Below, piece after piece: positions 36,148-46,183 of a stretch of DNA of 64,000 nucleotides; the stretch's first letter is position 1, and each line of letters starts with the position of its first letter. The stretch is taken from the NCBI RefSeq assembly GCF_029891735.1, contig NZ_JANQDH010000076.1:1-64000 (forward strand), given 5' to 3'. The notes below the pieces were generated by a model. That model made no database searches. It saw only the letters and a program-made list of their open reading frames with translations, and had not been told where the DNA came from. The position numbers were made by a program, and so were the translations under genes. The DNA is from Chrysosporum bergii ANA360D. Lineage in GTDB: Bacteria; Cyanobacteriota; Cyanobacteriia; Cyanobacteriales; Nostocaceae.

Positions 36148-37398
36148 TTACTTAGAACCCACTTCCGCCAACACTGAATTGGTTTTTATTAGCTCCACTG
36201 CGGCTTGATATTGCAAATCAGCCTCTGTGGCAATTTGTGTGCGGGTAATTGATTCTTGGGAAATTACCACATCTGGCTTAATTCCCAATTTATTAATATC
36301 CCGATGTGATGGGGTTTCATACTTAGCAATTGTCACCGCCAAGCCGGAACCGTCAGATAATTCAAACAAAGACTGAATTAAACCTTTACCAAAGGTGGTT
36401 TCTCCCACTAAAGTAGCACGATGGTTGTCTTGCAGCGCTCCGGCGAGAATTTCACTGGCGCTGGCGGTTCCTTGATTGACTAAGATCACTAAAGGATCAT
36501 CTGTCAAAGCAGGTCCAGATGATTCAAAGCTGCCCTGAATACCCTGGCGATTTACTGTGTAAACTATAGTACCAGAATTTAACCACAAACGGGCAATTTC
36601 AATTCCTGACTGCAATAGCCCACCAGGATTGTTTCTTAAGTCTAAAATATAAGCAGCAGCCCCTTTTTTCTCCAGACTAGAAATAGCGTGTGCTAATTCC
36701 GTGTCGGCATTGGCGTTGAACTGAGTCAAGCGCAGATAGCCAATGGGCATACCTTGGGGAGAAAAACGCAGGTCAGCCACCACGGGATTAAGAGTAATGC
36801 GATCGCGCACTATTGTCACTTCTTTTTTGCCTACTCCATCCCGTTCAATCAACAGTGTGACCGAACTACCAATAGGTCCGCGCATCTTAGCTGCTGCTTG
36901 GTCAAGAGTCAAATTTTTTGTGGAAAGTCCTTCAATTTTGAGAATGCGATCGCGAGGTTTAATCCCAGCCATATCAGCTGGGGAATCTATGATGGGGCTG
37001 ACTACTTCTAGCTTTCCTGTTTCTGGATTGAGAGCAATTTGTAAGCCTACCCCAGTTAACTCCCCAGAAGTATTGACCTGCAAGCTGCGGTACTGCTGGG
37101 GGTCTAGAAACCGTGTGAAAGGATCACCCAGAGTGTTGAGCATTTTTTCAATGGCTGCATAAGCTGCTTCACGGTTTTTTAGCGGCTTCTCCAGGGCTTT
37201 TTTCCTCGCTTGCGACCAATTTTGATGATTAAATGTCTCATCCAGATAAGCGCGATTGACAATGCGCCAAACTTCGGAAACGAGTCTTTGCTCCCCTGTT
37301 AAAGCTGCTGCTGAAGGAATGAAAGCGCCTATGGCTAACCAAAACGCCATTATTAAGGAAAATCCTAGCTTAAGAATTTGTTTCTGCATGAAAACCAT
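36148..37398 (-). CDS. ctpA: C-terminal processing protease CtpA (S41 family)
   Basis: A 416-residue periplasmic/lumenal serine protease that cleaves the C-terminal extension of precursor D1 in photosystem II. It has a signal peptide (about 1-30, ending SAAAL), a PDZ domain (TGVGLQIALN to GSSVTLLIERD) and the S41 catalytic core with YLRLTQFNANAD, LDLRNNPGGLL, the nucleophile Ser in GTASASEILAGAL and Lys in TTFGKGLIQ. It is divergent from petB, an arrangement seen in other cyanobacteria. The start is uncertain: ATG at 37443, 37398 or 37389 all precede the signal peptide. Confidence 0.9.
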   Translation of the reverse strand: MVFMQKQILKLGFSLIMAFWLAIGAFIPSAAALTGEQRLVSEVWRIVNRAYLDETFNHQNWSQARKKALEKPLKNREAAYAAIEKMLNTLGDPFTRFLDPQQYRSLQVNTSGELTGVGLQIALNPETGKLEVVSPIIDSPADMAGIKPRDRILKIEGLSTKNLTLDQAAAKMRGPIGSSVTLLIERDGVGKKEVTIVRDRITLNPVVADLRFSPQGMPIGYLRLTQFNANADTELAHAISSLEKKGAAAYILDLRNNPGGLLQSGIEIARLWLNSGTIVYTVNRQGIQGSFESSGPALTDDPLVILVNQGTASASEILAGALQDNHRATLVGETTFGKGLIQSLFELSDGSGLAVTIAKYETPSHRDINKLGIKPDVVISQESITRTQIATEADLQYQAAVELIKTNSVLAEVGSK

Positions 37399-37775
37399 CT
37401 CTAAATTCCACATAGTGCCAAATTGCTGAAAAATGCTGCCCAAAAATGCCTATTTACCTTTTTGTTGATGAAAACTATATCTCAACTATGTTACTTTTTT
37501 TATAGAAGTGATGCGTTTCTCTCATCAAGTTGTTGACAAACTGATGAGGCGCATTCCACTCAACAAACGATAAAATCTACTTGGTAACTAGCATTTTTGG
37601 TGCTGGGTTGCCAAGAGAAGGCAATATATTCCATATTTACAGAGTGTTAAGAAAATGAAAATTCTCATCACTCTGGTAACTCAAAGCCAAAGGAACAAAA
37701 ACCCTTTGAGAAAATCCCAAAATTTTTAATTGGGAGATTGATCAACCGCAACCAATTTTAGGAAGTTGAGATTGT
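37399..37775. promoter_or_regulatory. Divergent ctpA / petB promoter region
   Basis: The 377-bp gap holds the upstream regions of both genes. A short GAAGTTGAGATTG purine stretch precedes the petB ATG. No ORF is present, and I could not define exact promoter boxes. Confidence 0.4.
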
Positions 37776-38423
37776 ATGGCCAACGTTTACGACTGGTTTG
37801 AAGAACGCCTAGAAATAGAGGCGCTCGCGGAGGACGTAACCAGCAAGTATGTCCCCCCCCATGTAAATATCTTTTACTGCTTGGGCGGTATTACCCTCAC
37901 TTGCTTTCTGATCCAGTTCGCCACTGGATTTGCTATGACCTTTTACTACAAGCCAACAGTGGCTGAAGCTTACTCTTCAGTAGAGTACATCATGAATGAA
38001 GTCAACTTTGGCTGGCTGATTCGCTCTATTCATCGCTGGTCTGCCAGCATGATGGTGTTAATGATGATTCTGCACACCTTCCGGGTGTACCTGACAGGTG
38101 GCTTCAAAAAGCCCCGGGAATTGACCTGGGTCAGTGGTGTAATCCTAGCTGTAATCACCGTTTCTTTTGGTGTGACAGGCTATTCCCTACCTTGGGATCA
38201 AGTGGGTTACTGGGCTGTAAAAATCGTTAGCGGCGTACCAGAAGCAATTCCAGTAGTGGGTGTTTTTATTTCTGATATGTTACGCGGTGGTTCTAGTGTC
38301 GGTCAAGCAACATTGACTCGCTACTACAGCGCTCACACCTTCATACTGCCTTGGTTAATCGCGGTGTTCATGTTGTTCCACTTCTTGATGATCCGCAAAC
38401 AAGGTATTTCTGGTCCTTTGTAA
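37776..38423 (+). CDS. petB: Cytochrome b6 (PetB)
   Basis: A 215-residue membrane subunit of the cytochrome b6f complex, which carries the two b hemes and the covalent c' heme in plastoquinol oxidation. Hallmarks are [21 protein letters not shown], the Cys in FYCLGG (c' heme), heme-ligating His in [21 protein letters not shown] and in [11 protein letters not shown]...[10 protein letters not shown], and [11 protein letters not shown]. Length is exactly as expected. It is followed by petD after 213 bp, probably in one transcript. Confidence 0.99.
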   Translation: MANVYDWFEERLEIEALAEDVTSKYVPPHVNIFYCLGGITLTCFLIQFATGFAMTFYYKPTVAEAYSSVEYIMNEVNFGWLIRSIHRWSASMMVLMMILHTFRVYLTGGFKKPRELTWVSGVILAVITVSFGVTGYSLPWDQVGYWAVKIVSGVPEAIPVVGVFISDMLRGGSSVGQATLTRYYSAHTFILPWLIAVFMLFHFLMIRKQGISGPL

Positions 38424-38636
38424 TCTGAACAACTAAGCCAAACTGGAAAAAGGCAAGGGCTTTTAGTTTCCAAATGCAAATATTTGTTTTAAACTGATGA
38501 GAAATCAACAATTAATAACTCATAAGCGACAATAAGAACAGAGATTTGTATTGGAAGCTAAAAGCTGTAGACAGCCTACATCTGACGGCTTTGACAAATG
38601 CTTTAACTGAATTTGAGCAGGAGAGCGTATTTAAAC

Positions 38637-39119
38637 ATGGCAACCCAAAAAAAACCCGATCTGAGTGATCCTCAGTTAAGAGCTAAACTGGCTAAAGGCA
38701 TGGGTCACAACTACTATGGTGAACCCGCTTGGCCTAATGACCTACTGTATGTGTTTCCAATTGTGATCATGGGTTCATTCGCTTGTGTTGTGGCTCTAGC
38801 TGTGCTAGACCCGGCAATGGTAGGTGAACCAGCAAATCCTTTTGCTACACCTTTGGAAATTTTACCAGAGTGGTATTTGTATCCTGTATTCCAAATTTTG
38901 CGATCGCTTCCTAACAAACTTTTGGGAGTGTTAGCAATGGCTTCTGTACCCCTGGGACTAATCCTGGTTCCTTTCCTGGAAAACGTCAACAAATTCCAAA
39001 ATCCCTTCCGTCGCCCAGTGGCAACTACAGTGTTCCTATTTGGAACTCTTGTTACCCTGTGGTTAGGTATTGGTGCTGCTTTACCATTAGATAAATCTTT
39101 CACATTGGGATTATTCTAA
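38637..39119 (+). CDS. petD: Cytochrome b6f complex subunit IV (PetD)
   Basis: A 160-residue three-helix subunit completing the quinol-oxidation site of the b6f complex. It has [30 protein letters not shown], the conserved PEWY motif in [14 protein letters not shown] and [12 protein letters not shown]. The ATG at 38637 gives the family N-terminus, with GCAGGAGAG about 15 nt upstream as the ribosome-binding site. An in-frame start 24 bp upstream is not supported by the family. Confidence 0.98.
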   Translation: MATQKKPDLSDPQLRAKLAKGMGHNYYGEPAWPNDLLYVFPIVIMGSFACVVALAVLDPAMVGEPANPFATPLEILPEWYLYPVFQILRSLPNKLLGVLAMASVPLGLILVPFLENVNKFQNPFRRPVATTVFLFGTLVTLWLGIGAALPLDKSFTLGLF

Positions 39120-39323
39120 ACTAAGCAGCAAATAGCCTTTGACACCTGTAGTTTCAAGAGCATCTCCCCAAATTGCCGCAGCAATCAACAGTAAAGTATA
39201 CTGGGAAGGCTAGTATTCCTTTTGGCAGATGTAATTTTGATACCTACAGGTGTCAATTTTGGTGAGCATCTAGTACAACTAGTACAGAAATTATTGACAA
39301 ATTGTATATTTCGGTCAAGGTCA

Positions 39324-39761
39324 ATGCTTAGTATATTGGAGCAAGACCATCTGACGGTGAAGAGCGAACTAGAGCGCCTCAACTACGTACAACAATGGTT
39401 TGAGCAATTCTATCTTAAATATTTGGCTCAATTTGGCTGGTCTAAACACCAACTTTATCGCCTCCACCTAGCATTAGCAGAGGGTTTTACCAACGCAGTT
39501 CGTCACGCCCATAGTACCTTACCACCAGAAACCACCATAGAAATTGAAGTCAGTCTGTGGATTGACAGACTAGAAATCAGAATTTGGGATCAGGGACAAC
39601 CTTTCAATCCTGATGCTATCTCAGAGCCACAGCCCGGTACTCTGCAAGTGGGGGGATATGGATGGTTTCTACTGCGACGCTTGGCTGACCATGTTGTTTA
39701 TGAACGCAGTGCAGATGGTAAAAATTGTTTACTGATGGTTAAATATAACAATCCCATTTAG
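39324..39761 (+). CDS. Anti-sigma-factor-type ATP-binding protein (RsbW-like)
   Basis: A 145-residue HATPase_c-fold protein of the RsbW/SpoIIAB group. It shows the N-box HLALAEGFTNAVRHAH, the G1-box IWDQGQPFNPD and the G2-like GGYGWFLLRRLAD, but no HisKA domain. Such proteins bind sigma factors or anti-anti-sigma factors as Ser kinases in switch cascades. No partner gene is adjacent. I chose ATG 39324 (MLSILEQD); the frame is open upstream to 39222 but without family features. It lies 16 bp before the GT4 gene. Confidence 0.83.
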   Translation: MLSILEQDHLTVKSELERLNYVQQWFEQFYLKYLAQFGWSKHQLYRLHLALAEGFTNAVRHAHSTLPPETTIEIEVSLWIDRLEIRIWDQGQPFNPDAISEPQPGTLQVGGYGWFLLRRLADHVVYERSADGKNCLLMVKYNNPI

Positions 39762-39777
39762 TTGCTGATGAGTAGAA

Positions 39778-40935
39778 GTGGAGAAAAAACCAAAACATAA
39801 AACTAACAACCAAACTGATCATGTGTTCGTGTTCTTGGAAATTTTTGCTCGCGAAGGTGGGATTCAATCCTATGTCCAAGATATTATCCGTGCTTATGGG
39901 GGATTGAGTGCTGGTTGTAGAGCGGAAGTTTTTTTGTTGCGCGATGGCCTTGACCAGTCAAATCTTTGGGAATACGATAATTTAAAATTTCATTACTTTA
40001 AAAATAAGTCGCCCAAAATGGGAAGGCTAAAAATGATACTTGCTCTGGTGATGTGTCTGTGGCAAAAACGCCCCCAGCAGGTTTTTTGTGGTCATATTAA
40101 TTTAGCTGTATTGATTAAAACTATTTGTCAACCCTTGGGTATTCCCTACACAGTCCTCACCTACGGTAAAGAAGTTTGGGAACCACTAAACAACAGTGAA
40201 AAAAAAGCTTTAGCATCAGCAAATGCTATTTGGACAATTAGCCGCTACAGCCGCGATCGCGCTTGTGCTACTAATAATCTAGACCCGACCAAAATCAAGA
40301 TGCTACCTTGTGCTATAGATGGGAATAAATTTACACCTGGTGCTAAACAGCCAGAATTATTAGAAAAATATGGCTTAAGTGGTGCTAAAGTGTTAATGAC
40401 TGTGGCGCGACTATGGTCAGGAGACATTTACAAAGGTGTAGATGTAACTATCCGCGCACTACCCCACATCGCCGCGGTTTTCCCAGAAGTAAAATATTTA
40501 ATTGTTGGTCGCGGTGATGACCAACCACGACTAGCCCAGCTAGCAGAAAGTTTAGGCGTGAGCGATCGCGTAGTTTTTGCCGGTTTTGTACCCACAGAAC
40601 AGTTAATACCACACTATCGCCTCGCTGATGCTTATATTATGCCCTCTCAAGAAGGCTTTGGTATTGTTTATTTAGAAGCTATGACCTGCGGTGTACCAGT
40701 GTTATCTGGTGATGATGATGGCTCTGCTGACCCCTTACAAGATGGTAAACTCGGATGGCGAGTACCCCATCGTGACTCAGCAGCAGTGGCAACAGCTTGT
40801 ATAGAAATTTTACAAGGAAACGATCAGCGCTGTAATGGAGAATGGTTACGAGAACAGGCGATCGCTTTATTTGGCCTATATCCCTTTCAACAGCGTTTAC
40901 AACAACTGGTTTTATCCCCGGTCATAAGCCCATAG
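39778..40935 (+). CDS. GT4-family glycosyltransferase
   Basis: A 385-residue GT-B fold enzyme. The C-terminal half has the donor-site features VARLWSGDIYKGVDVTIRAL, FAGFVPTEQLIPHYRLADAYIMPSQEGFGIVYLEAM (E-x7-E motif) and a GVPVLSGD loop. The N-terminal half has an acceptor-binding start (FAREGGIQSYVQDI). It would transfer a sugar from a nucleotide donor for a polysaccharide or glycolipid; substrates are unknown. It starts with GTG at 39778, 16 bp after the RsbW-like gene, so the two may be co-transcribed. Confidence 0.87.
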   Translation: MEKKPKHKTNNQTDHVFVFLEIFAREGGIQSYVQDIIRAYGGLSAGCRAEVFLLRDGLDQSNLWEYDNLKFHYFKNKSPKMGRLKMILALVMCLWQKRPQQVFCGHINLAVLIKTICQPLGIPYTVLTYGKEVWEPLNNSEKKALASANAIWTISRYSRDRACATNNLDPTKIKMLPCAIDGNKFTPGAKQPELLEKYGLSGAKVLMTVARLWSGDIYKGVDVTIRALPHIAAVFPEVKYLIVGRGDDQPRLAQLAESLGVSDRVVFAGFVPTEQLIPHYRLADAYIMPSQEGFGIVYLEAMTCGVPVLSGDDDGSADPLQDGKLGWRVPHRDSAAVATACIEILQGNDQRCNGEWLREQAIALFGLYPFQQRLQQLVLSPVISP

Positions 40936-41042
40936 TTTCAGACCTAATTAATATTTCTTGACCTTTGGTAGTTGACTTGACGGCTTTTAACTCTCCGGAA
41001 AAATCGCTATCTTAGAAATAGAGCAAGACAATATTTGAAACC

Positions 41043-41420
41043 ATGAGCTTTAAATCTTTACAATTTAGTCTTGAAAATCTCCGCCCTTGGCTGACTCTGT
41101 TAGCAGTTTTCTGGTTGTTAGCATCATTAGGCTTGGGCTGGTTGGTGAATTCCTTATTAATTATCTTTGGCTTGTTCCTATTAACACCCGTTGTTGCCTT
41201 CTTGGGTTTTCGCTGGTGGCTACAACGTAATTTAGTCACTGACCAGTGTCCTGTGTGTAATTACCAATTTACAGGGTTAAATAATACTCAGTTACAATGT
41301 CCTAATTGTGGAGAGCAATTATCAGTCCAACAAGGCCATTTTCAGCGCTTCACACCAGAAGGAACAATTGACATTCAAGCAATTGAAATAACAGCCAAAT
41401 CTCTGGAAGATTCCAAGTAA
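41043..41420 (+). CDS. Small membrane protein with C-terminal zinc ribbon
   Basis: A 125-residue protein with two hydrophobic segments (about 16-36 and 38-58), then a zinc-ribbon motif (CPVC at about 70, CPNC at about 86, spacing 14) and a short acidic tail. The membrane-plus-zinc-ribbon pattern is seen in several uncharacterised cyanobacterial proteins; I cannot name a function. The ATG at 41043 has no strong ribosome-binding site. Confidence 0.7.
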   Translation: MSFKSLQFSLENLRPWLTLLAVFWLLASLGLGWLVNSLLIIFGLFLLTPVVAFLGFRWWLQRNLVTDQCPVCNYQFTGLNNTQLQCPNCGEQLSVQQGHFQRFTPEGTIDIQAIEITAKSLEDSK

Positions 41421-41437
41421 CACAGTAAGCTGTTACT

Positions 41438-41544
41438 ATAGTGAATTTTCCCCAACTGATGTACATCATTAGGGTGTAAAGCAAACAGGATGCTCGCGTT
41501 ACAAGATTTTTACATTTGTATCTTACGTGTTTCAGAAATACTAT
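41438..41544 (+). repeat. Dispersed ~100-bp repeat, copy 3
   Basis: A full-length but diverged copy from ATAGTGAATTTTCCCC to TTTCAGAAATACTAT, containing the conserved CAGGATGCTCGCGTTACAAG and TTTACATTTGTATCTTACGTG segments. It lies between the zinc-ribbon and GT1 genes. Confidence 0.82.
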
Positions 41545-41682
41545 ATAATCCCATCATGATATCATACACTCCCAGCCATGTCAGAACTTTTAAACAGAAT
41601 TAAAAACTTTTGAAATCAAACTTAATAACAACTATCCCTGTTTTATGGTAGATATCATTTTAAATTATCAGACACAGGGATC

Positions 41683-42972
41683 ATGACTCATTTTGGATTG
41701 ATATGTCCTGCCGCATCTGGTCACCTTTACCCCATGACCACCCTAGGCTATGAACTGAAATCTCGTGGTCATCGCGTCACATTATTTGGCATACTTGATG
41801 CTCAACCCAAAACACTAACAGCAGGATTAGAATTCACAGCCATTGGCCAGTCTGAGTTTCCTGCTGGAGCAATGGCTGAATTATTTACCCAGCTAGGAAA
41901 ACTCAGTGGATACGCTGCATTGCAGTATACCATCAATTTCATACAGAAAAGAGCAGACATATTCCTCCGCCAAGCCCCTACAGCCATCAAAAAAGTTGGT
42001 GTGGAAGCACTACTAGTAGATCAAGTTTCACCAGAAGGAGGAAGTATTGCCGAATTACTAGATATTCCCTTTGTTAGCGTCTGCAATGCCATGATGATTA
42101 ACGAGGATATCAGCGTTCCGCCTTTTAACACTTCTTGGAATTACAGTACTAGTGTTTGGGCACAGGTACGCTACCTAGCAGGTTATACCTTACTAAACCG
42201 TATCAGGCGACCAATCAGGGAATTAATCAATCAGTATCGCCAAGAGTGGAACTTACCACCACACTTTAATTCCAACGATTACTACTCTCAACTAGCTCAG
42301 ATCAGCCAACAACCTCAAGAGTTGGAATTTCCCAGGAAGCATTTACCCGCTTCCTTTCATTTCACAGGACCATACCACAACCCACAAACTCGCCAATCAA
42401 TTCCTTTTCCATTTGAAAAACTAAGCGAGAAGCCGTTAATTTATGCTTCCCTGGGAACAATACAAAATCGCTTATTATCAATTTTTCAGCATATTGCCGA
42501 AGCCTGTCATGGTTTGGATGCTCAACTGGTAATTTCTCTTGGTGGTTCTGCTAATCCAGAGGTTTTGCAAGGTTTACCAGGAAACCCCTTAGTAGTTGGT
42601 TATGCACCCCAACTGGAATTACTGCAACAAGCCTCTCTGACAATTACCCATGCAGGAATGAATACCACCTTGGAATCTTTGAGCAATGCAGTCCCAATGG
42701 TTGCTATCCCCATTACTAATGATCAGCCTGGTGTAGCGGCGCGTATAGCTTGGGCGGGATGTGGTGAAGTTGTCTCCCTGAGACGGGTAAATGTGACTAG
42801 ATTACGAACTGCTATCCAAAAAGTTTTAACACAAGATTCTTATCAAAAAAACGCTTTGAGATTACAACAAGCAATTAAGCAATCTGGAGGAGTGACCAAA
42901 GCAGCAGATATTATTGAGCAGGTAGTATCTACAAGGAAACCAGTATTGGTAGAAAAAATACCCAAAAGTTAG
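41683..42972 (+). CDS. GT1-family glycosyltransferase (MGT/CrtX-like)
   Basis: A 429-residue GT-B enzyme of the UDP-glycosyltransferase superfamily. It starts with FGLICPAASGHLYPMTTLGYEL (acceptor domain) and ends with the signature region GYAPQLELLQQASLTITHAGMNTTLESLSNAVPMVAIPITNDQPGVAARI, including the catalytic-domain HAGMNT and the donor-binding Asp-Gln. It resembles carotenoid glycosyltransferases (CrtX) and macrolide-type MGT enzymes, so it may glycosylate a carotenoid or another lipophilic compound; the substrate is not proven. It is flanked by repeat copy 3 upstream and the convergent dnaE gene downstream. Confidence 0.85.
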   Translation: MTHFGLICPAASGHLYPMTTLGYELKSRGHRVTLFGILDAQPKTLTAGLEFTAIGQSEFPAGAMAELFTQLGKLSGYAALQYTINFIQKRADIFLRQAPTAIKKVGVEALLVDQVSPEGGSIAELLDIPFVSVCNAMMINEDISVPPFNTSWNYSTSVWAQVRYLAGYTLLNRIRRPIRELINQYRQEWNLPPHFNSNDYYSQLAQISQQPQELEFPRKHLPASFHFTGPYHNPQTRQSIPFPFEKLSEKPLIYASLGTIQNRLLSIFQHIAEACHGLDAQLVISLGGSANPEVLQGLPGNPLVVGYAPQLELLQQASLTITHAGMNTTLESLSNAVPMVAIPITNDQPGVAARIAWAGCGEVVSLRRVNVTRLRTAIQKVLTQDSYQKNALRLQQAIKQSGGVTKAADIIEQVVSTRKPVLVEKIPKS

Positions 42973-43006
42973 CATATTAGTATGGTAGGTCAGACTAAAT
43001 TCCTGA

Positions 43007-45637
43007 CTACGAACCCGCCAGAGTTATAGACATTAAATCCAATTGGCGAGCAAAAATTTCATCAATTGGTAACATCTCTCCGTCAGTAGTCATAAATTTA
43101 TGGTCTTTTGTTGCTCGAATAATTGAACCATCTTCTAAAGTATATTCAAATACATCTTGTTCACCGCGATTATGCCATTGTGCTATGGGTTGAGTGTAAA
43201 TGTTACCATGACTATCAACGCTGTACACATGACACTCAATGGCTTTTTCTACAATCTCCCCAATGGGTATCAAGCCATATTCTACTGTTAAAATCTCAGT
43301 ATCAGCACTTAAACAATATTCAGCAAATTTTAACATTTGCTCGAATAACTCTTCTGCTACTTGTTTTTTAACCCCATTCTTAGCCGCACCATCTACAAAT
43401 TTTTCTCGCTGCTTTTGCATTTCAGCCACTTTCTTTTTACCCATCGCCCGGCGCAGCAAGTCCGCTTGTCCTAGGGAATATCCAGCCATATCTTGAGCAA
43501 TTTTCATGATTTGCTCTTGATAAACCATAATTCCATAGGTTTCATTCAGTACCGGTTCCAGTATGGCGCTTTGATATTCTATTGTTTCTTTTCCATGTTT
43601 ACGGTTAATAAACTTAGGAATGAGTCCCGCATCTAGGGGTCCAGGTCGGTATAGTGCCAAAATAGAAGAAATATCTTCAATATTAGAAGGCTTTAAATCT
43701 CGGACTATCTGACGCATCCCGGAAGATTCTAATTGAAATATTCCCTCTAATTCCCCAGCTTCTAACAGTTCATAGGATTTTCTCACATCTTGGGGTAATG
43801 TGGTATGTTCCCCTTTAGCCAAAATTTTCTGGGCTTTTCTTTCCTGACCTGTGATCTCATCTGGGTCAATTTGAAAGCCACGGTTTTGTGCAATTAAATC
43901 AATGGTTTTTTGAATCAGGGTCAGATTACGTAAACCTAAAAAATCCATTTTTAACAAACCCATTGATTCCAAATCTTCCATAAAATACTGGGTAATCACA
44001 GAGCCGTCATTATTCTTTTGAAGGGGTACAATTTCATCTAAAGGTTCAGCCGAAATCACTACACCTGCTGCATGAACACCAAAAGTTTTGTTAGTTCCTT
44101 CAATTCGCATGGCCATATCAACCCAGTGGCGAACCTTGGGGTCATGATCATATTTTTCTTTAAATTCTGGTGCTGGGGTTGCATCGGAAATCATCACTTT
44201 CAATTTAGTGGGTTTACCGCGCACTACAGGAATTAATTTAGCCATTTTATCCGCTTCCCCATAGGGAATATTTAATACTCTGGCTACATCTTTTAAAACT
44301 GCTTTGGAAGTTAAGCGGTTAAAAGTAATAATTTGAGCAACTCTATCTTTACCGTATTTTTCTGTTACATATTCAATTACTTTATCCCGCTTTTCAATAC
44401 AGAAATCTGTATCAATATCAGGCATAGATTTACGTTCTGGGTTTAAGAATCGCTCAAATAGTAACCCATGATGTACCGGGTCAATGTTGGTAATTCGCAT
44501 GGCGTAAGCCACCAAAGAACCAGCAGCAGAACCACGACCAGGACCCACGGGGATGTTATTATCTCTAGCAAATTTGATATAATCCCAAACCACTAAAAAA
44601 TAGGTAGAAAAACCCATCTTTTGTAACATTTTTAATTCATATTCCAATCTTTCCTTATAGACTGGATCAACCTCATGACGGGATTTGCGATTTAACCTTT
44701 CTAAAAGTCCTTGCCAAGCTACTTCTTCCGCGTAAGTATCAGCGGTGTGACCAGAAGGAATGGCGGGTGTGGGGATTTTAGGATCCCCCATAATATCATA
44801 TAATCCCACTTTATCCGCCACTTCTTCAGTGGTGGCTATGGCTTCAGCAATGACATCATCTGGTAAATGATCCCGGAATAGTTGCTTCATTTCTGCGGCG
44901 GATTTAAGATATTCTGTGCCGCTATAACGCATTCTTTTATCTTCACTAATTAGCTGGCCAGTTTGAATACATAACAAAGCGTCGTGTGCTTCCACATCAA
45001 AACAAGATATAAAATGGGAATCATTAGTAGCCACAAATTTAATTTCTAATTCCCTGGCAATTTTGATAATTTCCACATTAACAATGCGGTCTTCTGGCGA
45101 ACCGTGGTCTTGAATTTCTAAATAATAATCATCACCAAATACTTGTTTATACCACTTGGCAACTTTACGGGCTGCATCTGGTCTACTACTGAGAATGGCT
45201 TGGGGTATTTCTCCACCTAAACAAGCACTGGTGACAATTAAGCCTTCACTGTATTGTTTAAGTAAGTCTTTGTTAATACAAGGACGGGCAAAAATTCCTT
45301 TACCTTGCACTCCTTGCAGGTGGGAAATAGTGGTAAGTTTAACTAAATTTTTGTAACCTTGGGTATTTTTAGCTAAAACAACTTGATGATATTTCGGGCG
45401 ACGTTCTTGTTTTTCAATGTCGCCATTAATAATATACATTTCGTTGCCGATAATTGGCTTAATACTTTTACCTCGGCAGATTTTAATTAATTCTATAGCA
45501 CCATACATGACACCATGATCAGTGAGGGCGATGGCTTTCATGTCTAATGCGATCGCCTGATCTATTAATTCCGGTAGCTGGCTAGCTCCATCAAGTAAAC
45601 TGTAGTCACTGTGAATATGTAATGGCACAAAAGACAT
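43007..45637 (-). CDS. dnaE: DNA polymerase III alpha subunit, N-terminal part, with split-intein N-half
   Basis: An 876-residue protein. Residues 1-774 are the N-extein: PHP domain ([11 protein letters not shown]), the palm with [15 protein letters not shown] and catalytic PDIDTDF, and part of the fingers, ending at KFAEY. The junction codon is a TGT at 43313-43315, beginning the 102-residue intein N-half (43010-43315), with [10 protein letters not shown] and the TKDH block B. The C-half gene must be elsewhere; trans-splicing would rebuild full DnaE. I set the start at ATG 45637 because the upstream in-frame sequence is a mobile repeat. Confidence 0.97.
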   Translation of the reverse strand: MSFVPLHIHSDYSLLDGASQLPELIDQAIALDMKAIALTDHGVMYGAIELIKICRGKSIKPIIGNEMYIINGDIEKQERRPKYHQVVLAKNTQGYKNLVKLTTISHLQGVQGKGIFARPCINKDLLKQYSEGLIVTSACLGGEIPQAILSSRPDAARKVAKWYKQVFGDDYYLEIQDHGSPEDRIVNVEIIKIARELEIKFVATNDSHFISCFDVEAHDALLCIQTGQLISEDKRMRYSGTEYLKSAAEMKQLFRDHLPDDVIAEAIATTEEVADKVGLYDIMGDPKIPTPAIPSGHTADTYAEEVAWQGLLERLNRKSRHEVDPVYKERLEYELKMLQKMGFSTYFLVVWDYIKFARDNNIPVGPGRGSAAGSLVAYAMRITNIDPVHHGLLFERFLNPERKSMPDIDTDFCIEKRDKVIEYVTEKYGKDRVAQIITFNRLTSKAVLKDVARVLNIPYGEADKMAKLIPVVRGKPTKLKVMISDATPAPEFKEKYDHDPKVRHWVDMAMRIEGTNKTFGVHAAGVVISAEPLDEIVPLQKNNDGSVITQYFMEDLESMGLLKMDFLGLRNLTLIQKTIDLIAQNRGFQIDPDEITGQERKAQKILAKGEHTTLPQDVRKSYELLEAGELEGIFQLESSGMRQIVRDLKPSNIEDISSILALYRPGPLDAGLIPKFINRKHGKETIEYQSAILEPVLNETYGIMVYQEQIMKIAQDMAGYSLGQADLLRRAMGKKKVAEMQKQREKFVDGAAKNGVKKQVAEELFEQMLKFAEYCLSADTEILTVEYGLIPIGEIVEKAIECHVYSVDSHGNIYTQPIAQWHNRGEQDVFEYTLEDGSIIRATKDHKFMTTDGEMLPIDEIFARQLDLMSITLAGS
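43010..43315 (-). other. Split intein N-terminal half (DnaE-N intein)
   Basis: 102 residues at the C-terminus of the dnaE product. It starts with Cys1, continues [14 protein letters not shown] and [19 protein letters not shown], and has block B (ATKDHKFM) and [10 protein letters not shown]. It closely resembles the Nostoc punctiforme DnaE intein N-half. Splicing needs the separate C-half carrying the terminal His-Asn. Confidence 0.97.
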
Positions 45638-45639
45638 AT

Positions 45640-45792
45640 AGTGATATACAAATGTAAATGATCGTCTTGTAACACAAGCATCCTGCTTGTTAATATCGTC
45701 TTGTAACACAAGCATCCTGCTTGTTAATATCGTCTTGTAACACAAGCATCCTGCTGGTTAATCATGTACCTCATTTGAGGAAAATTCGCCAT
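45640..45792 (-). repeat. Dispersed repeat, copy 4, with internal 34-bp triplication
   Basis: Fills the whole gap between the dnaE start codon and the DUF2237 stop codon. The unit beginning ATCGTCTTGTAACACAAGCA occurs at 45661, 45695 and 45729 (period 34), the third with one G change near its end. Each unit holds a perfect hairpin, ACAAGCA-TCC-TGCTTGT. The left end is shortened (ATAGTGATATACAAATG). Confidence 0.88.
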
Positions 45793-45793
45793 A

Positions 45794-46156
45794 TCATAAA
45801 GCGTGTTTTTGCAAATCTCCCAGGGAACATACTTCTAAGGCTCTAGCATGGGTAGCCGAAAGCACAACTGGGGGAGCAACACCAGCATTTAACGCCTCTT
45901 GCCAACGAGCAGCACATAAACACCAGCGATCGCCAGGTCGCAGTCCAGGGAAATTAAATTGGGGAACAGGTGTACTCAGGTCATTACCCTGCAACTTAGT
46001 AAACTCTAGAAATTCTGTTGTTACTTGGGCGCAAACAACGTGCATACCAAAATCCTGACCCCCGGTATAACAAAACCCGTCCCGATAATAGCCAGTCATG
46101 GGAGATGTGCAACAACTTTCTAATTCTGTTCCTAGTACATTTTTTGCTTCTACCAT
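45794..46156 (-). CDS. DUF2237 family protein
   Basis: A 120-residue protein of the conserved DUF2237 family. The pattern is ELESCCTSPMTGYYRDGFC, DFGMHVVCAQVTTEFLEFTK, NDLSTP and PGLRPGDRWCLCAARWQEALNAG, with several conserved Cys. The function is not known. I chose the ATG at 46156; a TTG two codons earlier is also in frame. It is followed on the same strand by the repeat and then dnaE, and lies downstream of the NblR-like gene with a 27-bp gap, so it may be co-transcribed with that gene. Confidence 0.88.
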   Translation of the reverse strand: MVEAKNVLGTELESCCTSPMTGYYRDGFCYTGGQDFGMHVVCAQVTTEFLEFTKLQGNDLSTPVPQFNFPGLRPGDRWCLCAARWQEALNAGVAPPVVLSATHARALEVCSLGDLQKHAL

Positions 46157-46183
46157 AGTCAATTCCTAATTCTTGCCATCAAG

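Noticed and set aside
45638-45745. N-terminal extension of the dnaE protein by 36 residues
   Set aside because: The extra residues are a translation of the mobile repeat; the polymerase family starts at [11 protein letters not shown], the ATG at 45637.
45661-45762. CRISPR-like array of three 34-bp repeats
   Set aside because: The units are directly adjacent with no spacers, and each matches a dispersed repeat family found elsewhere; this is a tandem duplication, not a CRISPR.
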